Part shown: positions 37,370 to 50,100 of the stretch, one piece after another | How positions within the stretch are numbered: the first letter of the stretch is position 1 | Layout: each line of letters begins with the position of its first letter | DNA from: a virus | Direction: 5' to 3' (one strand) | IMG/VR virus record: IMGVR_UViG_3300027782_000047 | Span: 1 to 64,000 of that record | Length of the DNA stretch: 64,000 nt | The notes under the pieces: model-generated | The model's database searches: none | What the model saw: only the letters and a program-made list of their open reading frames with translations | What the model was told of the DNA's origin: nothing | Translations under genes and position numbers: made by a program

Positions 37370-39442
37370 ATGGCGGACCGTTTAAATGTAACCGAATTAG
37401 ATTTTGATTCAATCAAAACTAATCTTAGAAATTTCCTAAGACAACAAACCGAATTTCAAGACTATGATTTTGAAGGTTCTGGCTTAAGTGTTCTATTGGA
37501 CATTCTAGCATACAATACACATTACAATGCATATTACTTAAATATGATTGCCAACGAAGCATTCTTAGATAGTGCTTCTCTTAGAAACTCAGTTGTTTCA
37601 CATGCGAAACGAGTTGGTTATACACCACGTTCAGCTAGAGCGCCAAGAGCAATTGTTAATGTAACAATTCAAACAACAAATGCTACACCAGGTTCATTAA
37701 CTCTGCCTAGAGGTTATGCATTTTCATCTTCACAATTAGATGGCGTATCATACAAGTTTGTTACCGTAGAATCTACAACAGTTTCTAAAACAGCAAACAA
37801 TTTTGTTTTCACAAACGTGCCAATCTATCAGGGACAACTAGTTTCATACTCTTATACCAACAGCTTCTTTTCTAATCCAAAACAACTGTTTACAATACCA
37901 GATGCAAACATTGATACGACAACTTTGAGAGTTTCGGTCAAACAGTCTGCTTCAAATACAGAAACTGTGGTTTATGATTTATCTACGAATGCACTTACTG
38001 TAAATTCAACATCGGAAGTTTATTATCTACAAGAAGGTAAAAATGGTCAGTATGAAGTTTATTTCGGCGATAACATCCTAGGGAAAAAGATACCGGATGG
38101 TGGTGTAATCACTCTAGAATATTTGATTACCAGTGCGGATGCATCAAACAAAGCAAACAGTTTTGTTTCTTCCTCAACAGTTGGTGGATTTAGTTTAATT
38201 TCCGTAAATTCAATTTCTGCGGCTGCTGGTGGTGTCACCAGAGAATCAGTAGATTCAATTAAGTTTGCGGCACCTCTTGCTTTGCTATCACAAAATCGTG
38301 CTGTAACAAAGAACGACTACATCAAGTTAATTCAACAAAACTATCCAGCTTTTGAAGCAGTCAACGTATGGGGTGGAGAAGAAAATGATCCACCAGTTTT
38401 TGGTAAAGTATTCGTGTCAGCAAAGCCAAAATTGGGTTTTGAAGTTTCGGATACGGAAAAAGATTTTGTAAAAAATACCATATTGAAGCCAATCAGTATG
38501 TTGACAATTACACCAGAAATTGTTGATATTGATTACAATTATCTAAAAGTTCAATCAAACGTTTTCTATGATAAATCAAAATTGTTGTTAAATGATTCCG
38601 AATTGAAAAGTGCAATAACAAATTTAATTAAAAATTATGCTTCTACGAATTTGAATCAATTTAATACTTATTTTAGATTTTCGGGTCTTGAAACTGCGAT
38701 TGATAATTTTGATAGATCAATTGTTTCTAATGAAATAAATTTGTTTGTTGCTAAAAAATTCAGACCAGATTTAATTAATGCGGATAATTATATTTTGGAT
38801 TTTGGTTTTGAATTGGGCAGAGGAACAACAAACGATAACTTCTACTCAACACCAGATTTCACAATGACAGATGAAATTGGTGTTTCTCGTCAGTGTTTCT
38901 TTGAAGAAGTTCCATCATCGTTTTCTGGACTAGAATCAGTAACGGTAAGTAATCCAGGTTTCAATTACACATCAACACCAAAAGTTACCATTGTCGGTGA
39001 CGGTGAAGGTGCATTAGCAGTTGCTGAAATAGTGAATGGAAAATTGAACAAAATTACTGTCACAAATCCAGGCATTGGATATACCACAGCAGCCGTTCAA
39101 ATCACTGGCGGCGGTGGATCTTTAGGTGCTGGATTGGCGGTGCTTGAAGGTCGGTATGGACAAATCAGAATTTCATACTTTAAGCCAGATGAAATTAGCA
39201 GTCAAAGCACTAAAGTAATTTTAAACAAAAGCAAAAACAATGGTGTAACTGGTGTCATTGATTACACATTAGGTAAAATAACGATCAGTAATTTTAATCC
39301 AACAGCAGTTAACAACGACTTTGGCGATATCATGGTTCATATTAAGCCAAAGATTAATATCATTCAATCAAAATTAAATAAGATGCTTGTTCTGGATGCA
39401 GATGATCCTACCAGCGTTACTGTTAAGACTACTACAATTTAA
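37370..39442 (+). CDS. 6: gp6-like baseplate wedge protein
   Basis: This 690-residue protein (T4 gp6: 660) is clear from NLRNFLRQQTEFQDYDFEGS, LLDILAYNTHYNAYYLNMIANEAFLDSA and RNSVVSHAKRVGYTPRSARAP. The GKKIPDGG strand and the V-K-DYIKLIQQNYPAFE region also match. gp6 dimers form the inner ring of the baseplate. Residues about 522-593 (VSNPGFNYTSTPKVTIVGDGEG) are the beta module also inserted in gp53, gp7, gp8 and the gp10-like protein. Confidence 0.93.
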   Translation: MADRLNVTELDFDSIKTNLRNFLRQQTEFQDYDFEGSGLSVLLDILAYNTHYNAYYLNMIANEAFLDSASLRNSVVSHAKRVGYTPRSARAPRAIVNVTIQTTNATPGSLTLPRGYAFSSSQLDGVSYKFVTVESTTVSKTANNFVFTNVPIYQGQLVSYSYTNSFFSNPKQLFTIPDANIDTTTLRVSVKQSASNTETVVYDLSTNALTVNSTSEVYYLQEGKNGQYEVYFGDNILGKKIPDGGVITLEYLITSADASNKANSFVSSSTVGGFSLISVNSISAAAGGVTRESVDSIKFAAPLALLSQNRAVTKNDYIKLIQQNYPAFEAVNVWGGEENDPPVFGKVFVSAKPKLGFEVSDTEKDFVKNTILKPISMLTITPEIVDIDYNYLKVQSNVFYDKSKLLLNDSELKSAITNLIKNYASTNLNQFNTYFRFSGLETAIDNFDRSIVSNEINLFVAKKFRPDLINADNYILDFGFELGRGTTNDNFYSTPDFTMTDEIGVSRQCFFEEVPSSFSGLESVTVSNPGFNYTSTPKVTIVGDGEGALAVAEIVNGKLNKITVTNPGIGYTTAAVQITGGGGSLGAGLAVLEGRYGQIRISYFKPDEISSQSTKVILNKSKNNGVTGVIDYTLGKITISNFNPTAVNNDFGDIMVHIKPKINIIQSKLNKMLVLDADDPTSVTVKTTTI

Positions 39443-42400
39443 TGGAAAATGTTCGCACATCAAACCTGGTATCTTCACAATTACCAGATTTCGTAAGAAG
39501 TGACTATCCAAAGTTTGTTACTTTCTTAGAAAAATACTATGAGTGGCTGGAAACTACAAATAGCGTTTCCTATGAAATTGATGCATTACGTAATGCAAAT
39601 GATATTGATAATTCAGATGATTATTATATTCAGCAATTAAAGAAGGACTTGGCTCCTTATTTTCCTCAAGAAATAGTAACAGACAAAAGATTGTTTCTAA
39701 AACTAGTCACCCAATTTTATAGATCAAGTGGCACACAAGAATCTGTTAAGTTCCTTTTCAGAGCATTGTACAATGAAAATATTGAAATCTATTATCCAAA
39801 AGAAGATATTCTAAAAGCGTCTGATGGTAAATGGGTATTGCCTTTAGCACTTAGAGTTGATACTGATGACAACAATATTTTCAACATTGCAAAAACTTTA
39901 ATTACCGGCGAAACCTCAAAAGCTACAGCACTTGTTGAAAAAGTAATTCAATCAGTTGACCGACAACTCGGCATTACGTACACCGAAATTTATGTTTCAA
40001 ATGTTCAAAGATTGTTTACAACGGGCGAAAGAATAACAGCCACTTATGTTGATGAAGCTACTGATCTAAATGTTACTGTTAGTGGTCGTTTGATTGGCGC
40101 ACTATCCGAAATAAAAATTAATCCGCTAAACAGAGGTCTTTTTTATAATGGATACGATCTTGATGCCATCCCCTCTTATCCTGGAGATCCAGTCAGTATT
40201 GTTGGTGGTTTAAATCCTATTGCTAACACGCCAATTGGTGCGGTTGCTTATGTTGGAGTAACTACAAAAGGCGGCATCACGGATATCATTGTTGAAAAAG
40301 GTGGTTTTGGTTTCAGAGATCCAGCAATAAATTTAAATTCATCAATTATTGATTTTAAAGGTGGATTTGATGGTGTAGCATTTGGTACTGAAGCTAAAGC
40401 AACCATCAATTTGTTGGATACTTCAATATCAAGAAAAATAAATGTATCCAATATGGCTGTTGATACTTTAGATGGTTATTTTTCTAAAATTTCAAGAGTA
40501 CTAACTAGCGTTTCTATTGTGGGATCAAATGGTTATTTCTCAACAACAACTTCATACTCGGGAAATCTTACGGTTGGAAATGCAGTAACTTCTTATGGAA
40601 CATTGACAGGAACTGGAACAATTACCGACTATTCATCAACAACTTTAACTGGTGTTGTAATTGAAGGATCAAATGGTTATTTTTCAACCACATCATCGCC
40701 ATCAACAATTACCGTTGGTGATCCAGTTAGCATCTCAGGAACTTTAACTGGAACCGGAACAATTTATAATTATTCATCGGGAACAACATATTACATTAAG
40801 ACAAAAAATTCTAATTATTTTTCCTTATCCGAATCTATTGGTGGGGCTGCAATCACATCACTCAATGGAACAACAACAGGTTTAACTTTTCAAACAGGAA
40901 AATTATATTACGTAAAAACGCAAGCCGGTGGTCCAGGAGCAAATTTCTTTTCTTTATCAGCAACTGTTGGTGGGGCTGCAATCAGTACCACATCAGGTAC
41001 AACTACTGGTCTCACTATTACGGCAAATAAAGAAACACAAACAATTTCAAGTTTATCTACATTTGATGAATTTCCAGTTTTTCCAATTTCATTTGTTGCT
41101 GTTGATGGTTCAGGTGGTGGATATCGCCAAAAGCCATCCGTAGAAACTTATAGTTTTTATAATGAAGATTATCCTGATAGTGAGGTATGTACTGCACGAA
41201 CAATCGTAAAAGGAACATCATTAATAAACGATAGTTCGCAAAATTTAACAAATTCTTTTGAACCCGGAGATTATGTTAGACTATTCATTAAAAATAAATT
41301 TGAAGCCATTCGTGAAGTGTTGTATGTTGACACAAATAATTTATATTTTGCCGAAGCATTTCGGAATGATTTAACAAACGTATCGGTTTATAAAATTCTA
41401 AGAAACGATTTGTATAAAATTGGATCACTTGGTAGAATAACAGTTAACAATGGTGGCACTGGTTATGCTAATGGCGATATTCTAATTTTTACTGGTGGTT
41501 CTGGATATGGTGCAAATGGATATGTAAATGTTTCTTCTGGTGTAATTACTTCAGTCACCATTAACAATCATTCTTCAAATGCTTTTGTTATTGGCGGAGA
41601 AGGATATACAAGAGATTCATTGCCATCAATTAATGTTCAATCAGTTTCTGGTACAAGTGCTAATTTGACGGTTGCACAAATAACGGGTGATGGTGAACAA
41701 TACGGATTAACAACCTCGAGAATTGGTGCCATAACATCATTAAGAATTGAAAGTTTTGGTTATGATTATGTTGAGGCTCCAACAGTATCTTTAAGAAATG
41801 CAGATATAGTTTTAAGAGATGTAACCCTTGGACAATTATTTGTAGCAAATACATCAGTGTATCAAGGCACATCAAATAGTAGTTCAACATTTAGTGCAAC
41901 AGTAGATTCTTATAATCCTGGAACTACAACGCTTAGAATATTTAATTATCGTGGCGTTTTTGATGAAACTAAAACTATCAAGTCGGATGATGGAACAGTT
42001 ACTGCAAATGTAACATCATTCTTGTTCTATGGTGATGGTAACGCCAAAGCTACAGCAAAATTTGAAAACGGTTTGATTCGTTATCCTGGAATTTATTTAA
42101 ATACTGATGGACAAATTAGCGCAGACAAGAAATTACAGGACGGTGAAAAGTATCACAACTTCTCATATATTATTAAATCTCAAACGGACTATTCTAAGTT
42201 TAAGAAGCCACTAAACGATATTGTTCATCCAATTGGAACAAAAACTTTCATTACAAAAATTGATGACAATGATGAAATGATAACTGATGTTAATACGTCA
42301 ACATTTATAACGATTACTTCTCTTGCGGATACATACAATATTGCCAATGGTTCTAATAAAATTATTACTACAAACGCCAGCGCAAACCTCCAATCTACTG

Positions 42401-42765
42401 TTAATGTTGGTGATTTAATTCTTCTATCAAATGTTCATAGAAGATTACAGAACACGGTTAATGTTGTTACAGGATCAAATGTTTTGTTTGGATCATCTAA
42501 TAGCGTCAACTTCATAAATGACTTACAGGACGGAGATACAATATATCTTTCTACCGGAAATACAGTAATAATTAAAGAAGTTACCAATTCGTCTTTTGCT
42601 ATTCTTGATACCATAATTAATGTGACCTCAACTTCGGCGACTGTTAACTTGGTTTATACTGCTACTGTCAGGGCTAATTCCAGAAATGCAAATACTATTT
42701 TTGCGAGTAGCATATTTACATCAAACGGCAGCAATTTGAGCGCAACCATTCAAAAAGTTAGATAA
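39442..42765 (+). CDS. 7: gp7-like baseplate wedge protein
   Basis: This is a 1107-residue protein (T4 gp7: 1032). The N-terminal LPDFVRSDYPKFVTFLEKYYEWLE and FYRSSGTQESVKFLFRALYNE segments are typical of aquatic T4-like gp7. The middle (about 340-540) holds internal repeats with SNGYFSTT and TTTGLT motifs. The GTGYANGDILIF-type beta module spans about 663-793. gp7 is the wedge backbone binding gp6, gp8, gp10 and gp53. Its ATG is the last base of gp6. Confidence 0.82.
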   Translation: MENVRTSNLVSSQLPDFVRSDYPKFVTFLEKYYEWLETTNSVSYEIDALRNANDIDNSDDYYIQQLKKDLAPYFPQEIVTDKRLFLKLVTQFYRSSGTQESVKFLFRALYNENIEIYYPKEDILKASDGKWVLPLALRVDTDDNNIFNIAKTLITGETSKATALVEKVIQSVDRQLGITYTEIYVSNVQRLFTTGERITATYVDEATDLNVTVSGRLIGALSEIKINPLNRGLFYNGYDLDAIPSYPGDPVSIVGGLNPIANTPIGAVAYVGVTTKGGITDIIVEKGGFGFRDPAINLNSSIIDFKGGFDGVAFGTEAKATINLLDTSISRKINVSNMAVDTLDGYFSKISRVLTSVSIVGSNGYFSTTTSYSGNLTVGNAVTSYGTLTGTGTITDYSSTTLTGVVIEGSNGYFSTTSSPSTITVGDPVSISGTLTGTGTIYNYSSGTTYYIKTKNSNYFSLSESIGGAAITSLNGTTTGLTFQTGKLYYVKTQAGGPGANFFSLSATVGGAAISTTSGTTTGLTITANKETQTISSLSTFDEFPVFPISFVAVDGSGGGYRQKPSVETYSFYNEDYPDSEVCTARTIVKGTSLINDSSQNLTNSFEPGDYVRLFIKNKFEAIREVLYVDTNNLYFAEAFRNDLTNVSVYKILRNDLYKIGSLGRITVNNGGTGYANGDILIFTGGSGYGANGYVNVSSGVITSVTINNHSSNAFVIGGEGYTRDSLPSINVQSVSGTSANLTVAQITGDGEQYGLTTSRIGAITSLRIESFGYDYVEAPTVSLRNADIVLRDVTLGQLFVANTSVYQGTSNSSSTFSATVDSYNPGTTTLRIFNYRGVFDETKTIKSDDGTVTANVTSFLFYGDGNAKATAKFENGLIRYPGIYLNTDGQISADKKLQDGEKYHNFSYIIKSQTDYSKFKKPLNDIVHPIGTKTFITKIDDNDEMITDVNTSTFITITSLADTYNIANGSNKIITTNASANLQSTVNVGDLILLSNVHRRLQNTVNVVTGSNVLFGSSNSVNFINDLQDGDTIYLSTGNTVIIKEVTNSSFAILDTIINVTSTSATVNLVYTATVRANSRNANTIFASSIFTSNGSNLSATIQKVR

Positions 42766-42768
42766 ATA
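42761..42768 (+). promoter_or_regulatory. Late-promoter-like box
   Basis: GATAAATA at the gp7 stop, just before the gp8 ATG at 42774. One mismatch to TATAAATA. It is very close to the start codon. Confidence 0.35.
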
Positions 42769-42773
42769 GAAAC

Positions 42774-44102
42774 ATGTCAGCACTCTTAACTAAAAATTTC
42801 AAAATATTGATGGCCCAGCAAGTTTATAACTTGTTGGACTTGGGCGCAAACGCATATTTGCCAGCCGAAAGAAAATCATATCTGTATGCATTTTTCGGTA
42901 GACACTTACCTTGGAATTCTGGTGTAGAAGTGGAGGGAACTCCATCTGAAACCGAAGAAGCTATAAACAACTACTATAAACGTGGTGTTTTAGCTAAACA
43001 ATTATCATATGATAACGCATCTCTTGTTGTTCCTAGAATTAACTGGACTGCCGGAACAGTATACAACACGTATGATGCAAATGCAAATTTTTATATTTTA
43101 AATTCAAAAGATCAAGTTTTTAAGTGTTTATCAAATGTGTCAACTGGCACAGTATCCACACAAGAACCAGAGTTGACACTTTCTACAACATCCTTAGAAG
43201 AGCCATATGTAGAGACTTCCGACTTTTACAAGTGGAAATATATGTATACACTAACATCTTTACAAAAACAAAAGTTTTTGACTGATGATTGGATGCCAGT
43301 TTCTACAAACAAATTTGTACGAGCAGCCGCTGAACCCGGCTCAATTGATATTGTGACAGTAACTAATACGGGTAATAATTACACCAGCGGTCCCGTGCAG
43401 AATATTATTACAATTGAAGGAAATGGAACTGGCGCAATATTAAAAGCAAATGTGTCTGATGGAAAAGTAAGAAATGTAATTATACAAAATCGTGGAAATT
43501 ATTACACTTACGCCAATTTAACTTTTACTGATGTTAGTGGCGGCATAGGAACTTTGGCGACTGCTACAGTTTCAATTGCTCCACACGATGGTCATGGATA
43601 TTCACCAGTTCATGAATTAGGCGCATCTACTATTTTATTTAATGTAGAATTTGAACAAACCGAAGGTGGAGCATTACCAGTCGATAATGATTTCCGAGAA
43701 GTAGTGTTATTAAGAAATCCATATGTATACAACACTACAACATTAGCAACCGCAAAAACTTATACCTTATACACTCTCGTTAAAGTTTCACCGGGTGTTG
43801 GTGACTTCAATAACGATGAAGTTGTTTATCAAGGAGCAACATACGGCGATGCAACATTTACCGCTGATGTTATTTCTTTTGGTGAAACATCAAACTTATT
43901 ATACCTAAATAATGTTCGCGGAACATTACAAACAAATCAGGCGATTAGAGGCTTACAAACAGGCGCTATTCGTATCGTAAATTCCATAACAAATCCAACT
44001 CTTGATTTGTACTCTGGAAAGATATTATACATATCAGATAAACTGCCAATTACAAGAGACCCAGCCCAAACCGAACGAATTCGTTTCATTTTGAGTTTCT
44101 AA
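42774..44102 (+). CDS. 8: gp8-like baseplate wedge protein
   Basis: This 442-residue protein (T4 gp8: 334) has the gp8 N-terminal segment SYLYAFFGRHLPWNSG with paired strands and YKWKYMYTLTSLQKQKFLTDDWMPV. The extra length comes partly from the NTGNNYTSGPVQNIITIEGNGTG module (about 189-275). gp8 forms dimers in the wedge with gp7 and gp10. Confidence 0.88.
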   Translation: MSALLTKNFKILMAQQVYNLLDLGANAYLPAERKSYLYAFFGRHLPWNSGVEVEGTPSETEEAINNYYKRGVLAKQLSYDNASLVVPRINWTAGTVYNTYDANANFYILNSKDQVFKCLSNVSTGTVSTQEPELTLSTTSLEEPYVETSDFYKWKYMYTLTSLQKQKFLTDDWMPVSTNKFVRAAAEPGSIDIVTVTNTGNNYTSGPVQNIITIEGNGTGAILKANVSDGKVRNVIIQNRGNYYTYANLTFTDVSGGIGTLATATVSIAPHDGHGYSPVHELGASTILFNVEFEQTEGGALPVDNDFREVVLLRNPYVYNTTTLATAKTYTLYTLVKVSPGVGDFNNDEVVYQGATYGDATFTADVISFGETSNLLYLNNVRGTLQTNQAIRGLQTGAIRIVNSITNPTLDLYSGKILYISDKLPITRDPAQTERIRFILSF

Positions 44103-44113
44103 ACGAGGAATAA

Positions 44114-47100
44114 ATGACTGCTACTTTTAACTACGATCCATACTATGATGATTTTGATGAAGATAAAAACTTCATGCGTGTTTTGTTTCGTCCTGGATAT
44201 TCGGTTCAAGCCCGTGAATTGACGCAATTACAAACTATATTAGCAAATCAAATTGAAAAATTTGGCAACCACATTTTTAAGAGTGGTAGTCCAATTGTCG
44301 GTGGTAAAGTTTCATTAGACAACAAAGCAAATTATATTGTTTTATCGGCTCAATATAATAGCTTAGACGTTGATGCTACACAATTTTTAAACAAGACTGT
44401 TGTTTCATATAACTCATCAAAAATAATTAGAGCAAGAGTTATTGCAATTGACACATCAACAGCAAATCCCATTCTTATTCTAAAGTATCTAAGCGGCGAA
44501 AGATTTTCGGAATCAGATGAAATTCGTGTTTATGGCCAAGAAATTTATGCACAATTAAGATCCACCGCGGCTGTTGGTGGTTCTTTCGTTGCTAAATTAC
44601 AAGAAGGTATATACTACTTTAAAGGACAATTTGTAAAAGTAGTTCCTCAATATTTGGTTATTGAAATTTTTTATCGCATAGGATATAATACAACAACAAT
44701 TAATGCAAATCCATCATATAAAATTGGTATTGAATTTACAGAAACTATTGTTGATGAAGTTGACGATACTTCTTTATTGGATCCAGCTCAAGGCGCATTT
44801 AACTATCAAGCACCAGGAGCCGAGCGTTTTGCAATTCAAACTTCACTGTCAAAGAGAACATTAGATTCTGCTGATATTTCAACATTCTTTGAAATTGTTC
44901 GTCTTGTTAATGGTATAAAAACAAAAGAAATTGAATATCCAATTTATAGCGAAATTGAAAAAACTTTAGCTCGCCGAACACATGATGAATCTGGAAACTA
45001 TACCGTAGATCCATTTGTTATTTCTCTTGAAGAAGGAGATACAGCTAATGGTAAGTTTAGCGTAGTCTTGGATCCGGGTAAAGCATATGTAAGTGGATAC
45101 GAATTTGAAACTATTGCTCCAACAATTATTTCAGTTGATAGAGCAAGAGATGTTTCAAATGTTTCAAGTTTTGATTTACCAACAAACTATGAAAGTAGTT
45201 TGGTTCTAGCAAACGTTCGTGGCACACTTGATATTACATCATTCCCATCTTTGGATATTCATTCCGTTCCACTGACAAACATAAGTTTGTCCACAACCGC
45301 AACATATAATTCTACCAAAATTGGTACCATTTATGCAAACATGATTCGCTACAATGATTCAACACTTTCATCAAATGGAAATAGTCACAGTCATATAGTG
45401 AATACGTTTGGAGCAAACACTACTCCCATCACAGGAACATTGGCCGCATCAGGTTCATCTGCTACTACAATTGCAATTCCTGCCGCATTCAATGCTGGTT
45501 TGCCATTGAATGCTTATGCAAACATGTATTTTCAAATTACCAATGGTGCTGGCGCTTCATTGTCGCCAATTCTAATTACTAGTTCAAATACCGTAACTCT
45601 CAATTTAGCATCATCATTGAATTTTATTCCAGGTTCAAACACATTCACTATTCAGTCCGATATTAAAAATGCAGAATCGTTAGTTCAAAATGGTGGATCA
45701 TATATTCAATTTGGTGGTAATATTGATGTAGATTCAAAAAATCCAACTACAGGATTTGTATCTATCAGTGAACCAGCAAGAACAAGTCTTGTTTTTGAAA
45801 CTCCATATGAAGCTATTAAAGCTAATACAATTAGCAATATGGACTTTCAAGTTAGAAAACTATATCAGGGAACAACGGTAGGCTCTAGCGGTGTATTTAC
45901 TGTGACCGCTTCTGGCACAGATACGTTCTCGTTCTCATCTGGAGTAGATCCACTTAGCAATTCGCAGATTCAAGACAATATAATTTGTTTTGTTCGTTCT
46001 GATAGTGCAAGTAATACTCAGTATGGTATTCAACCTAATACAGTTATTAGTTTATCACAATCTGGTTTTGCTGTTACTCCGATATCAGCATCTCAGTTTT
46101 CAATTAATTTGAAAGCTACTCAAACAATCAAAGTTGATTTGCTTATAAAAACAAAAATTAATAACGCCGAAGATGGTACAAACGGTGTTACCAAGCGTAA
46201 ACAATTAATACCAATTACGGGCGGAACAGATTTACACTCATTGATTCCTTATGAAATGAATACTGCTGGAACTCAAGGAACAACTGTTCTATATTCAGCA
46301 AGTACATCTGGCGAAGTAACATATTTTGCTGGTGGTGCGGTATTCAAAAGTATCGGCGCAACCAACTTTGATAACGGTACAGTATTAACAGATTTGAGGA
46401 CACCAGGAAAAGCAGTTAGCTTGCAAGTTCCGGATGTATATGAAATCATTGGCATTTATGATTCTAAAAATACAGGATCAAACGTTACCTCTGCTATGTT
46501 GACAACCGCAACGAATGATATTACATCATACTATGAGTTTGACAATGGTCAACGCAAAACACATTATGACCATGCAACAATTAAATTGAAACGTGGTTAT
46601 TCTGCACCAGTTGGAAAAGTATTTGTGCAATATAGGTACTTCAAAAGTTTGTCTGGATTTGCCGGACTATTTGATGTTGATTCATACTCAAAAGGCTCAA
46701 ACATCTCTTATGATGAAATATCTAAGTTTGATAATAAAGAAGATAAAAAACTTATTCCTCTAAGAGGCGCATTTGACTTTAGACCTTACAGAGCAATTGG
46801 TGGAACATCATTATCTGGAGCATTGAATCCAGAACCACTAGAAAACATCACGATGAATTATGATTACTACTTGCCAAGAATTGACCAAGTGGTAGTTAAA
46901 TCTTCTAGAGAAATTGGAGTGTTGAAGGGACAATCAGCCGTTGTTCCAGTTCCACCTCCAGTTGATAAAAAAGATATGTTGATTTATACTTTGTATATTC
47001 CAGCATATACCGAAAGTGTTAAAGATATCCGCGCAGACTTTAAGAATCATCGCAGATATACGATGAGTGACATTCAGGCGTTTGAGGATAGAATTCGTGG

Positions 47101-50100
47101 ACTAGAGTACTATGTTGCATTGACAACATTGGAAAAGGATGCAGCCTCAACAAAAATTCTGGACAACAATGGTCTTGAACGCTCAAAATATGGTATTCTT
47201 GTTGATAACTTCACATCAAAAGATTCACAAGCAACATTCTCAGATGCAGATTATGATAACAGAAACTTGATTGATGCTGGAAGATTGTATCCAGCTTCTC
47301 TAATGAGAACTGTTGCATTGGAAGCAAATACATCATTAAGCACCGGTGCAACAAAAGTTGTTGGAACTGGTACCAAAAAAGCATTGATGCTTTCATACAC
47401 AACTTCTGAATTTGCAAAGCAACCTTATGCAACAAAATCTTTAGCGATTGCTGATGCAACATTTGCTAACTTTAAAGGTAAAACAAAACTGTTCCCAGAA
47501 TTTACTGGAGATGTTGATACTGGTTCTACAGCGAGAGTTACACTAAATTCAACTCAGGGCATTGATAATGCTTTCAACTTTATCAATGATGCATTTAAGT
47601 ATGTTGCTGACAATAATAAACAATGGGCTGATGATAGAAATAGTCCCTTTGCTCAAATTGCTGATAGTAAATGGTATAAAACTTTAAGAGAAACAGATTA
47701 TACTAAACAAACAACCATACATTTAGGCGGAAGAACTTTCGGTCAATATGCAGCCGTTAATGACAACACTTATTTGACTAAGGGCGCAGAACTAAATCAG
47801 AAACAAATTTCCACATCAACTTCACAAGTGGACGTTGGAACTTTTGTTACAGATTTGGCTATTCAACCATACATGAAGTCAAAGCAAATTCTTTTTGCTA
47901 CCGAAGGCATGAGACCTTCAACAGTAATGTATTCTTTCTTTGACGAAACTGATGTTAACAAATATATTGTAGTGCCAAACAAAGTTACTTTGAATGCTAA
48001 TACAACTTTGATTTCTGGCGAATCAGTTCTTACAGCAAACACTATTGCAGACTTGACCGCAAACTTAGTAAGTCTATTATCTGGTGGAAATTCTTTTGAT
48101 GCTGGATTTGTTGTTGTAAGTGAGATTGGATCTGCTAATGTCTCTATTATTAATGAAACAGGTAAACCTCTTTCAGGTAAATATGTTTATGGACTAGACA
48201 GCGGTAAATATTACACAGTAAGTTCCGTAAATGACCATCGTTCCGGTGTAACAAGAGGCGTTAGTGCTTCAACGATTACTCTTGCTTCCGATGCGCCAGC
48301 TTACAGCATAGTTGGAAACACGATTACTCTTATTCGTTCAACTTCATCGTTTGAAGGAGTGGGAGCACAATTTACAGTAACATCGTATGATACTAGCACA
48401 AAGGTTGCTACCGTAAGTGGAGCAAGTGCATATGCTGGTGGAACATATGTCTATAGTTTTGGAACAAATAGAACGAACACTTTGGGACAAGTTGGCGGTG
48501 CATTCTATATGCCAAAAGCAACGTTTCGTTCGGGTGAAAGAAACTTCCGCGTTACTGAATCTTTTAATAATACATATGACGCAGATTCAATTTCGTTCTC
48601 AGATAAAACATACAACGCAACTGGTCTAACAGTAAGCAAAACAACTCTTGTTGATACTGTATTGAATGTTGATGTTGATAGAAAAATTGTTGGCACACAA
48701 ACTTCCGACAGATTGATTGGTTCTGTAGCATCTGGCCAAGAATTTTTATATGCGTGGTCTACTACCGATCCACTTGCACAAACATTCTTTGTTGATCCTG
48801 TAGTATATCCACAAGGTTTGTTCTTAAGTAGTGTTGATTTATTCTTTAAAGCAAAAGATGATGGCAATTTGCCAGTGACAATGCAAATTCGTCCAACGGT
48901 AAATGGATTCCCATCTTCTGATTACTGGTATCCAGAATCTGTTGTCACCAAGTATCCTTCTCAAATCAATGTTTCTGAAACGCCGAGTGTTGCTGATTCA
49001 AGCACATCTACTAATTTTGAATTTAGTTTCCCTGTCTATTTAAAGCCGGGTCTATACGCATTAATTGTTTTGGCTGATACTCAAGATTATATTGTTTGGG
49101 AAGCTGAAAAGGGTAGTTCAACTACCAACAATGAATATGTGGATAAACAACCATATATGGGAACTTTATATAAATCACAAAATACCGCTGAATGGACTCC
49201 TTTTATTAATGAAGATTTGATGTTTAGGTTAAATCGTTGCGTTTTTACAACGAACACTAATGCAACATATTACCTAAGAAATCAAGCACTACCTACTAGC
49301 ACAAACTATGACAAAATAAGATTGATTACAAATTCAATTGTACCAGATGCAAAGGTTACATCGTTGACGCATAGCATCGCAACGACTACGATTTCGGGCG
49401 CAAAAGAATCTTCATTTAGAACATTGTCTCCAGGACAAACATATGATTTTTCCGCTGATGATTTGTATCAAGTTGGTTATCGCAGAAAGAAAATGTTCAA
49501 TGCAAATGATTTTACATTGAAACTTGATATGACAACAACAAGTGATGCTGTGTCGCCAATCTTCTCATTAGAATCTGCTTATGTTAACATGTGGGAAAAC
49601 TATATTGACAATGCAGAAATTAATTCTGAAGACTTCACTATCACTGCTCCCGGCAGAGGATACAATAACGCAAACTCAATTATTATCACAAGTTCATCTG
49701 GTACAGGAGCAAATGCAAACGTAACTGTTGATGGTAATGGTAATGTTATTGCAATTTATGTTACATCGCCAGGATCAGGCTATTTGGATGACTTTACTAT
49801 TTCATATCCAGATACCGGCAATTCAACCACAGTTACATCTAATGCAGTTATTGAATTGAATAGTGAATATGATTCTTCGGGTGGTCCATGTCTAGCACGG
49901 TACATCACTAAGCCAGTTAAGTTAGCTGATGGATATGATGCTGGTGATTTGCGTGTATTCCTTGGCGCAAACAAACCCGGATCTTCGGAAGTTTCTGTAT
50001 TCTACAAAGTATTGTCCGACAGCGATGCAACACCATTTAAAGATAGACCATATCAAAAAATGGTTTGTATTAATCCTACTGTAACATCATCGCCCGATAA

